From NCBI GenBank assembly GCA_913043025.1, contig CAJWLM010000011.1, positions 50,359 to 114,358 of the forward strand: 64,000 nucleotides of DNA. Direction: 5' to 3'. Positions 30,347 through 39,801 of this stretch are shown here, one piece after another. Under the pieces are notes generated by a model, which did not search any database, was not told where the DNA came from, and saw only the letters and a list, made by a program, of their open reading frames with translations. Origin of the DNA: an uncultured Rhodospirillaceae bacterium. Its GTDB lineage: Bacteria > Pseudomonadota > Alphaproteobacteria > UBA8366. The stretch's first letter is position 1, and each line of letters begins with the position of its first letter. Both the position numbers and the translations under genes were made by a program.

Positions 30347-30847
30347 TCAAGCAGTTACCGGGTCCGGAGCAGCAAGTTGCGTTCGGGGATATCCGGGAAT
30401 ATTTGTTTCAGGACCATGCATTAATAAAAGGCCCGCTTTCTGAAGTTTCAGCGTAAATTGAGAGAGGTACGATCTAGCAGCATTGACCGCCTCTACAGGC
30501 ATCCATTGCTTAAACAATTCATTATCACTCACATTCGGGAAACCTGCTTGGCTAATAGCCAACCAGTGTAAAAAAATCTGCTCATCTTCACTTATCGAGG
30601 CGCACTGCTCGCAACGAATATCAATAGGGCCAGATGAACTGGTTGCCACAATAGTCATCATTGCGTCGAGGTCGAGGTAAGCATCATCAACTCTAGCAAG
30701 TCGGTATGCATCCCTCAGTTGTTCAGAAATACTACACCCACTTTGGAGTCCATCAACCCAAAGGCGGACACTCCAAAGAGCAAGCCTTTCCGGAAAGGCC
30801 AAATTCTCAAATAATTCCTCAGATTTAGGAGAGAACAAAGAGGGCAT
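30347..30847 (-). CDS. Unknown Fur-boxed protein A, with CxxC
   Basis: A soluble protein of about 166 residues with no family I recognise. The N-terminal half has PERLALWSVRLWVDG, the middle has IDIRCEQC followed by EDEQIFLHWLAISQ, and the tail is Pro-rich. It is spaced like the divergent neighbour at 30959: ER-x4-S-x-R-x-W-x2-G, then IR..C..C, then DE..FL. This suggests the two are distant paralogues. I prefer the ATG at 30847 because AGGA sits 8 nt before it; the ATG at 30853 has only 3 nt. A Fur-box-like site lies just upstream. Confidence 0.7.
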   Translation of the reverse strand: MPSLFSPKSEELFENLAFPERLALWSVRLWVDGLQSGCSISEQLRDAYRLARVDDAYLDLDAMMTIVATSSSGPIDIRCEQCASISEDEQIFLHWLAISQAGFPNVSDNELFKQWMPVEAVNAARSYLSQFTLKLQKAGLLLMHGPETNIPGYPRTQLAAPDPVTA

Positions 30848-30865
30848 TAACATTTTCCTTGTGTG

Positions 30866-30886
30866 TGCGAATGATTCTCATTTGCA
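30866..30886. promoter_or_regulatory. Fur-box-like operator, near-perfect
   Basis: Arms TGCGAATGA and TCATTTGCA flank TTC; this is the most symmetric box in the window and close to a classical Fur site. It lies 19 bp before the unknown minus-strand gene. Confidence 0.78.
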
Positions 30887-30910
30887 TATTTAGCACCGGC
30901 GAGTTAGAAA

Positions 30911-30931
30911 TGCAAATGATAACTATTCGCA
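30911..30931. promoter_or_regulatory. Fur-box-like operator
   Basis: Arms TGCAAATGA and CTATTCGCA around TAA, 27 bp before the plus-strand unknown gene. Together with the box 45 bp away, each divergent gene has its own site. Confidence 0.72.
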
Positions 30932-30958
30932 ATGCGGCAAAAATATTAAGGAAAGTAT

Positions 30959-31468
30959 ATGCACATCCAAAACGATGACCAAATTCAGGGGGACCAAACA
31001 CTCGATTTAGTCGATTTGACCGAAGCCGAGAGGTTTGTCGTTAGATCAATACGCAAATGGCTATTCGGTCATAGATTTGAAAAACAGCTTATATGGGATT
31101 GTATGTGGAGAGACTTCAAAATTTCATTTGGCGAAGAAGACGGCTGTAAAATAGTGACTAGTGTTTCCGCTATTATTTCTACGTTGTTGAAAAATGCAAA
31201 TCGTAAAATCAGATTTCATCAACCATGCTGCCCTTGTCTCGTTTTAGACGAATATTTTTTGGTCCGCTTTGTGGCGGCCTGTCAACATAAAGACTGGCCA
31301 CAAGCACATGCCGCAGCAAGTTCTTTAATTTCTGAAGATGGTATAGGGGACTTTCTTGTAGCCGGCTCCCGCCTTGGGAAGGCCATGAACCGGCATGCCC
31401 TCCAACTACCTAAAGATCGCATCGATGAGTTCATATTTGATAACTCTAGATCCTACCATGTGCACTAA
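30959..31468 (+). CDS. Unknown Fur-boxed protein B, Cys-rich
   Basis: A soluble 169-residue protein of unknown family. It shares the motif order of its divergent neighbour: ERFVVRSIRKWLFG, then IRFHQPCCPC (C90, C91, C93), then LDEYFLVRFVAACQ. The cysteine spacing could hold a metal or a disulphide. No signal peptide or membrane helix is visible. A strong ribosome site AAGGA lies 7 nt before the ATG. Control by iron is inferred from the adjoining Fur-like box; no catalytic motif is recognisable. Confidence 0.72.
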   Translation: MHIQNDDQIQGDQTLDLVDLTEAERFVVRSIRKWLFGHRFEKQLIWDCMWRDFKISFGEEDGCKIVTSVSAIISTLLKNANRKIRFHQPCCPCLVLDEYFLVRFVAACQHKDWPQAHAAASSLISEDGIGDFLVAGSRLGKAMNRHALQLPKDRIDEFIFDNSRSYHVH

Positions 31469-31623
31469 AGAGAAAATTTGTTTGGATAGAGTAAACGACA
31501 AATTCAAATTACTCGACCAAAGATCAAAACTATATTTTTTGCCTAACCGACCAGCGGGGTTCTACTTGCGACCAGGCCCTACTAAATATAAACAGCGATG
31601 AAAGTGAGGATACTCGGAATTTG

Positions 31624-33009
31624 CTAAATGCGGAATGCGGACAGACCTTTCAGGTTTTTTAAGGCCGCTATCCCAAAACAGAAATCTTGCAATTGGTTAG
31701 CCAAACTATGGTCCCAACCACCATATTCACAATTTGCGCGGAACTTGTACGTTAGTTCTTCCTCGGTAAGGGGCTCGGCAGGACCTCCACGCATGTGCGG
31801 TTGCATATATTCATGCACCGTACCGTCTTTCATAACAGCCTTGAGATGACCGGTATAGTTTGCTGGATACTCGTTATTCGGATCTACTACATAAAAAACT
31901 TTCCGCGCAATTTCGGTAGCTATTGGATTTTTGTACTTTTCCTGGGTAAATTGAATTAGCCCCGCAGCCCCCTCCGCAAAAGAAATTCCTATGCAGTATG
32001 GAACCGAAAATTTACCTGCGTAGGGTGTCGGAATATTTTGTTTTAACTCGAGGGGCTCCCATAAACGGTGAACAGTACCTTCTCCAACGTTACATTCGAT
32101 TTTCTCAATAGCGTTGGGATCAACACCTTCATCCCTCAACCGAAGGGCACAATCAATAAATGGTTGTGTCATAGTTCCACAGGCGTACGATTTGAAAGTA
32201 ATCTTATCTGCAACCCAGTTGCTTCCAAGATCCTTTGTAACCTTGCCAAAGTCCTGCTCAATATCAGGATGTGCAAATGCGGTGAAAGCGCCGTGTTCGC
32301 CCTCAAAGACATATTTGGGTCCAAAGAATCCAGCTTGACCCAAAAGTGCGGCACGAAGTCCAGCTTGTGCATTCCAACCGGGATGCATACGCTTTGTCCA
32401 GCTGCCATCGCCGAGATATTCTATAATACCAGCAGCCAAACTTCCGGCAGTGCCCAGCGCATTCACAGTCTGTTTTTCATTGAGACCGAGACTGACGGAT
32501 GACCCCAATGTTGCACCAAAACACCCAAGAACGGCGGTAGGATGAAAAGATGCGCGGTGCTGAGCGGTCGGCGCTACAACTGCCAACCGACAGGAAAGCT
32601 CGATGCACGCGGCAATACCGAGCATAAGTTTTTCACCGGACAATTCATAACGCTCTGCTACAGCAAATAATGTTGGTAGTCCCACAGCACCACCAGCGTG
32701 CATTGGAGAACCCTCGGCAGTATCATCATAATCTTCACCATGAGCAGCCGTACCATTTATGAAGGCTGCATCAGATGCAGAAAACCCATTTTCATGCCCA
32801 AGGGCAGTGCACGAACCAGAACTATCGGAAGAACAAACTATTGCTTTTACATAGTCCTCATTTCGAGCTGCAACCATCAGCCCAGCTCCATCGAGCACAA
32901 CTTTGGTAACGATGGCCTTTACCGACTCGGGTAAATCCTCGTATTTTAAATTCGCCGACCAGTCAGCGATAAGCTCTGAGATTGATAACCCGGTTTGCTG
33001 CTGTGCCAT
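31624..33009 (-). CDS. MmgE/PrpD-family protein
   Basis: A 461-residue protein of the MmgE/PrpD family, which includes 2-methylcitrate dehydratase, aconitate decarboxylase and itaconate-related enzymes. Typical segments are FINGTAAHGEDYDDT, FHPTAVLGCFGA, LGTAGSLAAG and the KSYACGTMTQPFIDCAL motif (family proteins have KxYPxC...). No prpC or prpB is nearby, so 2-methylcitrate dehydration is unlikely to be its job. It lies 62 bp after the phosphosulfolactate-synthase-like gene on the same strand; the two may act in one pathway. Confidence 0.83.
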   Translation of the reverse strand: MAQQQTGLSISELIADWSANLKYEDLPESVKAIVTKVVLDGAGLMVAARNEDYVKAIVCSSDSSGSCTALGHENGFSASDAAFINGTAAHGEDYDDTAEGSPMHAGGAVGLPTLFAVAERYELSGEKLMLGIAACIELSCRLAVVAPTAQHRASFHPTAVLGCFGATLGSSVSLGLNEKQTVNALGTAGSLAAGIIEYLGDGSWTKRMHPGWNAQAGLRAALLGQAGFFGPKYVFEGEHGAFTAFAHPDIEQDFGKVTKDLGSNWVADKITFKSYACGTMTQPFIDCALRLRDEGVDPNAIEKIECNVGEGTVHRLWEPLELKQNIPTPYAGKFSVPYCIGISFAEGAAGLIQFTQEKYKNPIATEIARKVFYVVDPNNEYPANYTGHLKAVMKDGTVHEYMQPHMRGGPAEPLTEEELTYKFRANCEYGGWDHSLANQLQDFCFGIAALKNLKGLSAFRI

Positions 33010-33071
33010 ATTTTGCCTCCATTATTGCCCAATAGCTTTCCTGGAAAGCTGAACTTTTTTTTCAATCTATT

Positions 33072-33866
33072 TTATTCACCAGAGCTGGCCACAAGGCCAA
33101 ATAATCCGTGTTTACGAATATTCCGCCTCATTAGTTCAAGATCAATAACTTGATCGTAATCTACGTCGAGGTTTACTATATTACCAAGCGTGTTGATGTA
33201 AAATGCCTGTGTGCCGCCATCCTTAGCTTGGAAGATCAAATCTTTAACATCGAAAGCTGCGGCTATGTTCAACATCAAGTCTTCTTTGCGATCCTCAACG
33301 CCCTCGCTAACGCCTTCTCCCTGAATAAGAGTTTTCCAAGCGCCAGCCTTAAAGTAGGCCTCAATCTGCTTATTGATGTAGCTTAGGCTGTGTGTCCAAT
33401 TATCATGCCCCTTTTGCCCTGCCTCTGCGACAACCTTTAAACCAGCATCGGAAGCCACCTTAATGAGACGACACTTGTCGTCTATAGACATGGAAACTTG
33501 TGCTGATGATACCTCTACGGCGTCACTACCTAATTCCTTGACCTTTCGATAGAATTTATCAGACTGGCCCTGCAGGAATGCTGCTTCTGTTATATCTCCT
33601 GCAAAAAAGACCTCAACACCGCTCTCATGAAGGTGGTTTATTTTGGTCCGCAAGAAATCTTCCGTTTGAAGGCGAAAAGCACCAATTCCTATTTTCATCA
33701 TATCGACAAAGTCACCAGCCGATTGCATTAGATCAACTTGCGCATTCATACCAACACCCCGATCGGCAACAATGGTCATACCGTGATCCCGTGGCTTCGC
33801 TGGCCGCGGCGCAATACGTATAAAATTGAACGCCTTATCATCAAGTACTTCGCTTGGATTTACCAT
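33072..33866 (-). CDS. Phosphosulfolactate-synthase-like protein (ComA family)
   Basis: A 264-residue TIM-barrel protein resembling ComA, which adds sulfite to phosphoenolpyruvate. The recognisable segments are KPRDHGMTIVADRGVGM, DFVDMMKIGIGAF, VEVFFAGDITEAAFLQG, AVEVSSAQVSM and LKVVAEAGQKG. No comB or comC gene is visible, so the product need not be sulfolactate. A strong ribosome site AGGGGG precedes the ATG. It is the first gene of a probable pair with the MmgE/PrpD gene. The reaction is inferred from family only. Confidence 0.75.
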   Translation of the reverse strand: MVNPSEVLDDKAFNFIRIAPRPAKPRDHGMTIVADRGVGMNAQVDLMQSAGDFVDMMKIGIGAFRLQTEDFLRTKINHLHESGVEVFFAGDITEAAFLQGQSDKFYRKVKELGSDAVEVSSAQVSMSIDDKCRLIKVASDAGLKVVAEAGQKGHDNWTHSLSYINKQIEAYFKAGAWKTLIQGEGVSEGVEDRKEDLMLNIAAAFDVKDLIFQAKDGGTQAFYINTLGNIVNLDVDYDQVIDLELMRRNIRKHGLFGLVASSGE

Positions 33867-34012
33867 TTTTTCCCCCTAAAATAAGATTTAAGCCTCAATG
33901 GGACTATCTTCTTAATCAAACCATAGTTATCAACTCTGCCAACCAGCCGACTTATCGGGACTGCCACAACATGCTCCACTAAACTGTAAATAACGTTAAA
34001 GGGGGTCACTTG

Positions 34013-35407
34013 ATGATCCGGACAACACTTTTCGGCATTTTTCTAATTCTAGGTACCATGATGCTAGCAGTGGCGAAAGAGGAAACGCCTACCCCACTGA
34101 AACGTGCCGCTATTATCACTATCGACGGCGCTATAGGTCCCGCAACATTAGAATATGTAAAACGCGCGCTAGAAATTGTCCGTACAAAACATCATAATTT
34201 GGCCATTCTAAAGATTAATACTCCTGGCGGGCTTGTCGACAGCACGCGAAAAATCAATACCATTATTTTAAATGCTCCTGTGCCGATTGTGGGTTACGTC
34301 GCACCCTCCGGAGCACACGCAGCCAGCGCTGGCACCTATATCCTGTATGCTACCCATATTGCGGCAATGGCTCCGGGGACAAATCTCGGAGCGGCTACGC
34401 CCGTGCAAATAGGCGGACCTGATACTCAAAGCAATAGACCAAAAGTTGGAAAACCCCAAAAAAAAGAACTTGAGCAAAAAAGAACTAGCAATGGCATTAG
34501 TGGTTCACCCAAAAGTCCCATGCAAACCAAAACAATCAACGATCTAAGTGCCTATATTAAAAGCTTGGCTGAGCTCCATGGCAGGAACTCAGAATGGGCC
34601 GAGAAAGCCGTAATTGAAGCTGCCACACTCACCGCAAGAGGGGCCCTGAAAAATAATGTTATCAACGTTATTGCTAAGGACGTGAATGAGTTGTTGGCCA
34701 AACTTCATGGACGTTCGGTCGAGCTTAGCAATTCGTCTGTTACACTTGACACTAAAAATATGGTTATAGACAAGATTGATCCTGATTGGCAGGTACAATT
34801 GCTTTCTGTCGCTACTAACCCAAACGTTGCATTTGTCATGATGCTAATTGGCATCTACGGTATCATCTTCGAGTTCTGGCATCCGGGCTTGATAGGGCCG
34901 GGAGTAATTGGCGGTATTTGCCTGCTTATAGGCTTGTATGCCACAAACATGCTACCCCTTAACTACACAGGTGCTGGGTTGCTAATATTGGGAATGGCAT
35001 TCATGACTGCAGAGGCCTTCCTTCCGTCTTTTGGTATATTGGGCATCGGTGGCATAATTTCGTTTATTTTTGGCAGCACTTTACTTTTTGATTCAGATTC
35101 GCCCGAATTCCAATTGTCATGGATTATCATTATATCATCGGCGTTGTTCTGTAGTGCCTTATTGTCGTTCATTCTTAGCTACGTTTGGCGTAGCTTTAAA
35201 CGCCCCGTCGTGTCAGGGACTGAAACCTTGATTGGCACGATAGCCGAAGTTCTTGAGTGGTCAGATGATAAAGGATCGGTTAGAGCTGAAGGTGAACGGT
35301 GGAAAGCATTTGGAATGCGTGGCGTAAAAAAGGGACAGAAAGTAAAGATCGTTCAATTAGTAGGACTAAGTGTCATGGTCAGCCAATTAGACAGCAAAGA
35401 AAGTTAA
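34013..35407 (+). CDS. NfeD-family membrane serine protease
   Basis: A 464-residue NfeD1b-type protein. It has an N-terminal signal/anchor, then a ClpP-like protease domain (about 30-225) with the catalytic Ser105 in HAASAGTYI and Lys173 in QTKTINDL. Four to five membrane helices follow (about 265-400), and a C-terminal OB-fold ([23 protein letters not shown]). The family pairs with slipin proteins and is thought to process or organise membrane proteins. The slipin gene begins 6 nt after its stop. ATG 34013 is chosen; GGGGG lies about 7 nt upstream. Confidence 0.9.
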   Translation: MIRTTLFGIFLILGTMMLAVAKEETPTPLKRAAIITIDGAIGPATLEYVKRALEIVRTKHHNLAILKINTPGGLVDSTRKINTIILNAPVPIVGYVAPSGAHAASAGTYILYATHIAAMAPGTNLGAATPVQIGGPDTQSNRPKVGKPQKKELEQKRTSNGISGSPKSPMQTKTINDLSAYIKSLAELHGRNSEWAEKAVIEAATLTARGALKNNVINVIAKDVNELLAKLHGRSVELSNSSVTLDTKNMVIDKIDPDWQVQLLSVATNPNVAFVMMLIGIYGIIFEFWHPGLIGPGVIGGICLLIGLYATNMLPLNYTGAGLLILGMAFMTAEAFLPSFGILGIGGIISFIFGSTLLFDSDSPEFQLSWIIIISSALFCSALLSFILSYVWRSFKRPVVSGTETLIGTIAEVLEWSDDKGSVRAEGERWKAFGMRGVKKGQKVKIVQLVGLSVMVSQLDSKES

Positions 35408-35412
35408 AAAAT

Positions 35413-36165
35413 ATGGATACATTTTACGTAGTGACGCCGGTCATTATTTTAGCGATCATTATTTTAGCAGCCTCAATCAGAGTTCTAAGGGAATACGAGC
35501 GTGGCGTCACTTTTACGCTTGGCCGTTTTACCTCAGTAAAAGGTCCTGGCATAATATTGCTGGTTCCAATCGTACAAACAATGAACCGAGTTGACCTGCG
35601 CACCCTTGTAGTTGATGTACCAACCCAAGACGTCATCTCAAAAGATAATGTCTCAGTCAAAGTCAATGCCGTTATTTATTTCCGTATTGTCGAACCATCA
35701 AAGGCTATTATTCAAGTCGAGAATTACCTCGCTGCCACTAGCCAACTTGCCCAAACAACATTACGTTCTGTTCTCGGCAAACATGAACTCGACGAAATGC
35801 TATCGGAACGAGATAAACTTAATGCTGACCTACAGGAAATTCTCGATAATCAGACCGACGCTTGGGGAATCAAGGTTGCCAACGTCGAGATAAAACATGT
35901 TGATATCGATGAGAGTATGGTTAGAGCAATCGCTCGTCAGGCAGAAGCTGAGCGAATACGCCGTGCAAAAGTAATTAATGCTCTTGGAGAACAAGAGGCT
36001 GCGGAGAAACTTGTAGAAGCCGCCAACGCACTTTCGAAAGAACCGCAAGCGATGCAATTACGTTACCTAAGCAGCCTTCAAGACATCGCCAGCGATAAAA
36101 CCAATACAATAGTATTCCCATTTCCAACAGAGTTCACAAAAATGCTTAAAATCTCTAATGACTAG
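35413..36165 (+). CDS. Slipin/stomatin-family SPFH protein
   Basis: A 250-residue membrane-anchored SPFH protein. It has one N-terminal helix (about 5-22), the slipin-type [36 protein letters not shown], and a C-terminal coiled-coil ([29 protein letters not shown]). It likely forms an oligomeric scaffold that partners the NfeD protease just upstream, a common pairing. I placed the start at ATG 35413, 5 nt after the protease stop; a longer in-frame start overlaps the upstream gene. Confidence 0.92.
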   Translation: MDTFYVVTPVIILAIIILAASIRVLREYERGVTFTLGRFTSVKGPGIILLVPIVQTMNRVDLRTLVVDVPTQDVISKDNVSVKVNAVIYFRIVEPSKAIIQVENYLAATSQLAQTTLRSVLGKHELDEMLSERDKLNADLQEILDNQTDAWGIKVANVEIKHVDIDESMVRAIARQAEAERIRRAKVINALGEQEAAEKLVEAANALSKEPQAMQLRYLSSLQDIASDKTNTIVFPFPTEFTKMLKISND

Positions 36166-36260
36166 ATCCCAGCAGTTCTTTATTTAACCAATAAGAGGTG
36201 CTTCCCATTGGGTTGTGCACTAAATATTACGTCTTTTTTTAATCTGTGGAGGGAATTCTG

Positions 36261-37919
36261 ATGACCACCGGTGCCGCCCGCGTAATTGCTGGAACACTCG
36301 ACGCCCAAGGCGTTGATGTAGCTTTTTGCGTTCCAGGGGAAAGCTATTTGCCGCTTACCGATGCTTTCCTGGAATACCCAAATATGAAGTTGATAGTCTG
36401 TCGTCACGAAAGTGGGGCAGGATTTATGGCGGCTGCTCACGGCAAAGTCACTGGCAAGGCCGGAGTGTGTATTATCAGTCGCGGCCCTGGCGCAATGAAT
36501 GCTGCAATTTCACTGCATGTTGCCTACCACGATGCAGAGCCGGTGGTGTTCCTAATTGGACAGGCAGAATTGGATGAACTCGGTCGCATGGCCCTGCAAG
36601 AAATGAATTACTCTAAAACATTTTCTGACACCGCAAAACTCGTTATTGAGGCTGTTGATCAAAAACGGCTCGGAGAATACATTGCCCGCGCTTTTCATGT
36701 CGCGGAAACTGGTACGCCGGGCCCGGTTGTTGTCGTATTGCCCGAGGACCTTCTTTATGGTGATAGTGTCTCGGAAATTATTCCACCGGTGCCGCGTCCA
36801 AAAGCCGGGCCGTCGCGTGCTGATGTCGAACGTGCCCTAGACATGATCAGAAACGCGGAACGCCCACTTGCTATCGGAGGGGGTAATATTAAAGGTCCTG
36901 AAGCTACGGCAGCATTAACGAAGTTTGCCGAAACCTTTGATATACCGGTGGCAGCCCCTCAACGACGGTTTCATATATTTGATAGTAAGCACTCTCATTG
37001 TGGGGGAAGGCTGCCAAATAGGGCCCCTGCTGAGCTCCTAGAAATTATGAAAACCACTGACCTGATGCTGATAATTGGTGACCGCGGTGGGCCGTCCATG
37101 AGCCAGAATTTTACTTTTCCGCGCGCACCAATTCCTGATCAACCCCTCATACATGTATGGCCTGACGCAGAAGAGATTGGACGACTTTGGCATCCAACAC
37201 TAGGCATTGCCTGCGATTCAACAGAGTTTTTAAATAGCATGATAGAGGCTGGAGGAGGCGGCAAGGACCGCAAGAGCTGGGTAAAAAAATTGAACGATGC
37301 ACACAAAAACGTCATGCGCTGGAAGCCAGTCTCATCCAATGACGGGGTTGTATTCGGATCTGTAATTCAAGCCATTGGCGATCATCTCACTGAGGATGCT
37401 ATCGTAACTACAGACGCGGGTAACTTCTCAAGCTGGCCATCACGCTTTCTTCATTTCACACAGAAGAATGATTTCCTGGGCGCTACAGTTGGCGCGATGG
37501 GCCCGGGAGTACCTTGCGCGGTTGGTGCTGCTTTGTCGAGCCCTGGTCGTCAGGTTGTAGCTTTCTGCGGTGATGGAGGCGTAATGATGACCGGCCAAGA
37601 ACTTGCGACGGCCGTCCAATACGGAGTACCGTTAAAACTTTTCATCGCAAATAACAGCGCCTACGGGACTATCCGCATGCATCAAGCTAAAAACTTTCCA
37701 GGGCGTGTGACAGCAACAGAACTCCAAAATCCCGACTTCGTAGCGTGGGGAGAGAGCTTTGGAGCTAAAGGCTTTCTTATTGCGAATGAAGCAGAGGTTG
37801 ATCAAGTTGTTGCTGCTGCCTTCGCCCATGATGGGCCGTCGGTAATTGAAACCCGCATAAGCTTAAATCATATCTCACCTTCGGCAACCATCGAGGAGAT
37901 AGAGTCCCGAACCGCGTAA
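36261..37919 (+). CDS. ThDP-dependent enzyme, acetolactate-synthase-like
   Basis: A 552-residue thiamine-diphosphate enzyme with the standard PYR, central and PP domains. It has the catalytic Glu in CRHESGAGFMAAAHGK and the ThDP/Mg motif GDGGVMMTGQELATAVQYG ending in ANNSAYG. It lacks a neighbouring ilvN, so it is unlikely to be biosynthetic acetolactate synthase; benzoylformate-, oxalyl-CoA- or sulfopyruvate-decarboxylase-type activities are all possible. ATG 36261 has GGAGG 8 nt upstream. A GTG at 36246 lies before that site and is rejected. Confidence 0.85.
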   Translation: MTTGAARVIAGTLDAQGVDVAFCVPGESYLPLTDAFLEYPNMKLIVCRHESGAGFMAAAHGKVTGKAGVCIISRGPGAMNAAISLHVAYHDAEPVVFLIGQAELDELGRMALQEMNYSKTFSDTAKLVIEAVDQKRLGEYIARAFHVAETGTPGPVVVVLPEDLLYGDSVSEIIPPVPRPKAGPSRADVERALDMIRNAERPLAIGGGNIKGPEATAALTKFAETFDIPVAAPQRRFHIFDSKHSHCGGRLPNRAPAELLEIMKTTDLMLIIGDRGGPSMSQNFTFPRAPIPDQPLIHVWPDAEEIGRLWHPTLGIACDSTEFLNSMIEAGGGGKDRKSWVKKLNDAHKNVMRWKPVSSNDGVVFGSVIQAIGDHLTEDAIVTTDAGNFSSWPSRFLHFTQKNDFLGATVGAMGPGVPCAVGAALSSPGRQVVAFCGDGGVMMTGQELATAVQYGVPLKLFIANNSAYGTIRMHQAKNFPGRVTATELQNPDFVAWGESFGAKGFLIANEAEVDQVVAAAFAHDGPSVIETRISLNHISPSATIEEIESRTA

Positions 37920-37953
37920 CAGCTCATTTCTTCGACAAACACAAAAGAAGTCC

Positions 37954-39672
37954 ATGTCTCTTACGAAAACCGACCAAAATATCTTCAGTAAAGCAATAAA
38001 TGCGCATGAAGACGGACGTTTGAAGGAGGCCGAGTCTCTTTACAGGACTATTTTGGAGAACACGCCAGCTCATCCAGAGACTTGCAATTATTTAGCTCTC
38101 CTATTGCATAGTAAAGGGGAAAGTAAAAGTGCGCTGTCCTTTTTAGAGACTTTACTTGAAGAAAAACCTGATGATTTAGATGCCCAGGGTAATCGGGCAG
38201 CTATTCTAGAGTCATTGGGCAAGAAAGATGCTGCTATTCTCCAATATCGTTCAGCACTCACAAGCTCGCCCGGCAATTGCGATATTGCGCTTGATCTCTG
38301 CCGGTTACTGGAGGCAGAGGGTGACCTCGATGCAGCACTAGCCGTTGCACTGAGTACACGGGAACAAAATCCCGACGATAATCAGCTACAACTTGAGACT
38401 GCGCGCCTCCTCCAAGAAAATGGACGTGGGGCCGAAGCTGTTACAATAATGCAGAACCTTATCCAGAATTTTCCAGATAACGTAGACCTTAAACTTCAAT
38501 TAGGCCAACTCCTGCAAGACCTTTACCGGATGGATGAGGCTGCTGATCAATATCACTTCGCAATTCAGTCCGGAAAAACCAATGCGCTCGCGCACTACAA
38601 GCTTGGCAGGTGTCTTGCTGAGAAGGGTGATTGGAAAGACGCAGTTACGATGTATCGAAAAGCACTGGCGTTGAGGCCCGAGCAACCCGAAATCCTGCTG
38701 TATCTATCCCGCGCATTAAATGAGGTCGGGGAAAGGGAGGAGGCAATAACAACTTGCCAAGGGGCTTATGCCGCGCAACCGGATTATCGCGGGCGTGACA
38801 TAACCCTGGGTATTCTTTTACTAGAGGCAGAACGTTATGAAGAAGCGGCCGCCGAGTTTCATAATGCTATCGAGTATCATCCAACTAGTGTGAGCGTAGC
38901 AGCGTTAGCACAATGTTTACTGGCAAAGGGGCAACCCGATGCCGCTCGAAAAATTTCAGATGAACATTTAGAAAAAAACCCGGGAGACACGCATGTTCTA
39001 GTTATTCACTCTCTGATTTTAGAAGCCTTGGGGGACAAGAGAGAGGTGCGCCGCATTGTTGATTTTAAGAATCTATTGCAACAAACGTATGTCGATGCTC
39101 CAAAAACATTCAAGACTACCGATGCCTTCAACTCAGCGCTGGCTGAGCATATCTTAGCGCACCCATCGCTGACGCTTTCGCCTCCCCGCAATGCAACACG
39201 AGATGGCTATCACTCGGGGGAACTTTTTGAAGAACCTATGGGGCCGTTCAACCATTTCCGTACTATTCTAGAAAGGGCTGTGGCAGAATATATGGCTAAT
39301 ATGCCAACCGATCCATCTCATCCATTCATACTAGGCGCGCCTAAAGACTGGTGGCTGAATGCTTGGGCAGTTGTACTAGACGGCCCGGGCCGTCAGATTA
39401 GTCACGCACACAATACCGCCTGGCTTAGCGGCGTCTATTACGTGCAGTTACCGACAGTAATTAACAGTGGGAAAGATAAAGAGGGGTGGATTGAGTTTGG
39501 TACACCTCCCCCTGACTTCCCTGTTCACCTAAACCCTGAAACGTTTTTCATAAAACCGGAGGTTGGTAAACTTGTTTTATTCCCGGGGTATATGTTCCAT
39601 CAAACTATACCAACAGAAGTGGCTGAGCGGCGCATCAGCGTTGCTTTCAATGTGATACCTGAACTCGAATAA
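37954..39672 (+). CDS. TPR protein with C-terminal 2OG-Fe(II) oxygenase-like domain
   Basis: A 572-residue soluble protein. Residues 10-370 form about ten tetratricopeptide repeats (for example ALAHYKLGRCLAEKGDWKDA and EAESLYRTIL). The C-terminal part (about 400-570) resembles the 2OG-FeII_Oxy_5 family: HAHNTAWLSGVYYVQLP, then LVLFPGYMFHQTIP and RRISVAFNVIP. The first metal motif reads HxHN and not a clear HxD, so iron binding is likely but not certain. The substrate is unknown. It stands alone between the ThDP enzyme and a convergent CoA transferase. Confidence 0.8.
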   Translation: MSLTKTDQNIFSKAINAHEDGRLKEAESLYRTILENTPAHPETCNYLALLLHSKGESKSALSFLETLLEEKPDDLDAQGNRAAILESLGKKDAAILQYRSALTSSPGNCDIALDLCRLLEAEGDLDAALAVALSTREQNPDDNQLQLETARLLQENGRGAEAVTIMQNLIQNFPDNVDLKLQLGQLLQDLYRMDEAADQYHFAIQSGKTNALAHYKLGRCLAEKGDWKDAVTMYRKALALRPEQPEILLYLSRALNEVGEREEAITTCQGAYAAQPDYRGRDITLGILLLEAERYEEAAAEFHNAIEYHPTSVSVAALAQCLLAKGQPDAARKISDEHLEKNPGDTHVLVIHSLILEALGDKREVRRIVDFKNLLQQTYVDAPKTFKTTDAFNSALAEHILAHPSLTLSPPRNATRDGYHSGELFEEPMGPFNHFRTILERAVAEYMANMPTDPSHPFILGAPKDWWLNAWAVVLDGPGRQISHAHNTAWLSGVYYVQLPTVINSGKDKEGWIEFGTPPPDFPVHLNPETFFIKPEVGKLVLFPGYMFHQTIPTEVAERRISVAFNVIPELE

Positions 39673-39757
39673 AACTATTTTACGACTTTCAAACCAGAAG
39701 TCAGCTAGCCCAGCACCACCAGGATGACTGCTATTCATAGAAAAGGTTATAGCCGAA

Positions 39758-39792
39758 AACGGAGCAACTTTTTTGATCTTTTTTGCTCTGTT
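39758..39792. terminator. Hairpin between convergent genes
   Basis: Arms AACGGAGCAA and TTGCTCTGTT (one wobble) flank a T-rich loop with runs of TTTTTT. It lies after the TPR gene and before the convergent CoA-transferase end and may stop both. Confidence 0.45.
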
Positions 39793-39801
39793 AATCCAAT
39801 C

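Noticed and set aside
30262..30456. 64-codon + strand frame
   Set aside because: It overlaps the end of the minus-strand unknown gene and its composition looks random.
36246..36260. GTG start for the ThDP enzyme
   Set aside because: It lies ahead of a strong GGAGG that is spaced correctly for ATG 36261.
39758..39792. Strong intrinsic terminator for the TPR gene
   Set aside because: The T-runs lie in the loop and not after the stem, so it was kept only as a weak hairpin and not as a confident terminator.
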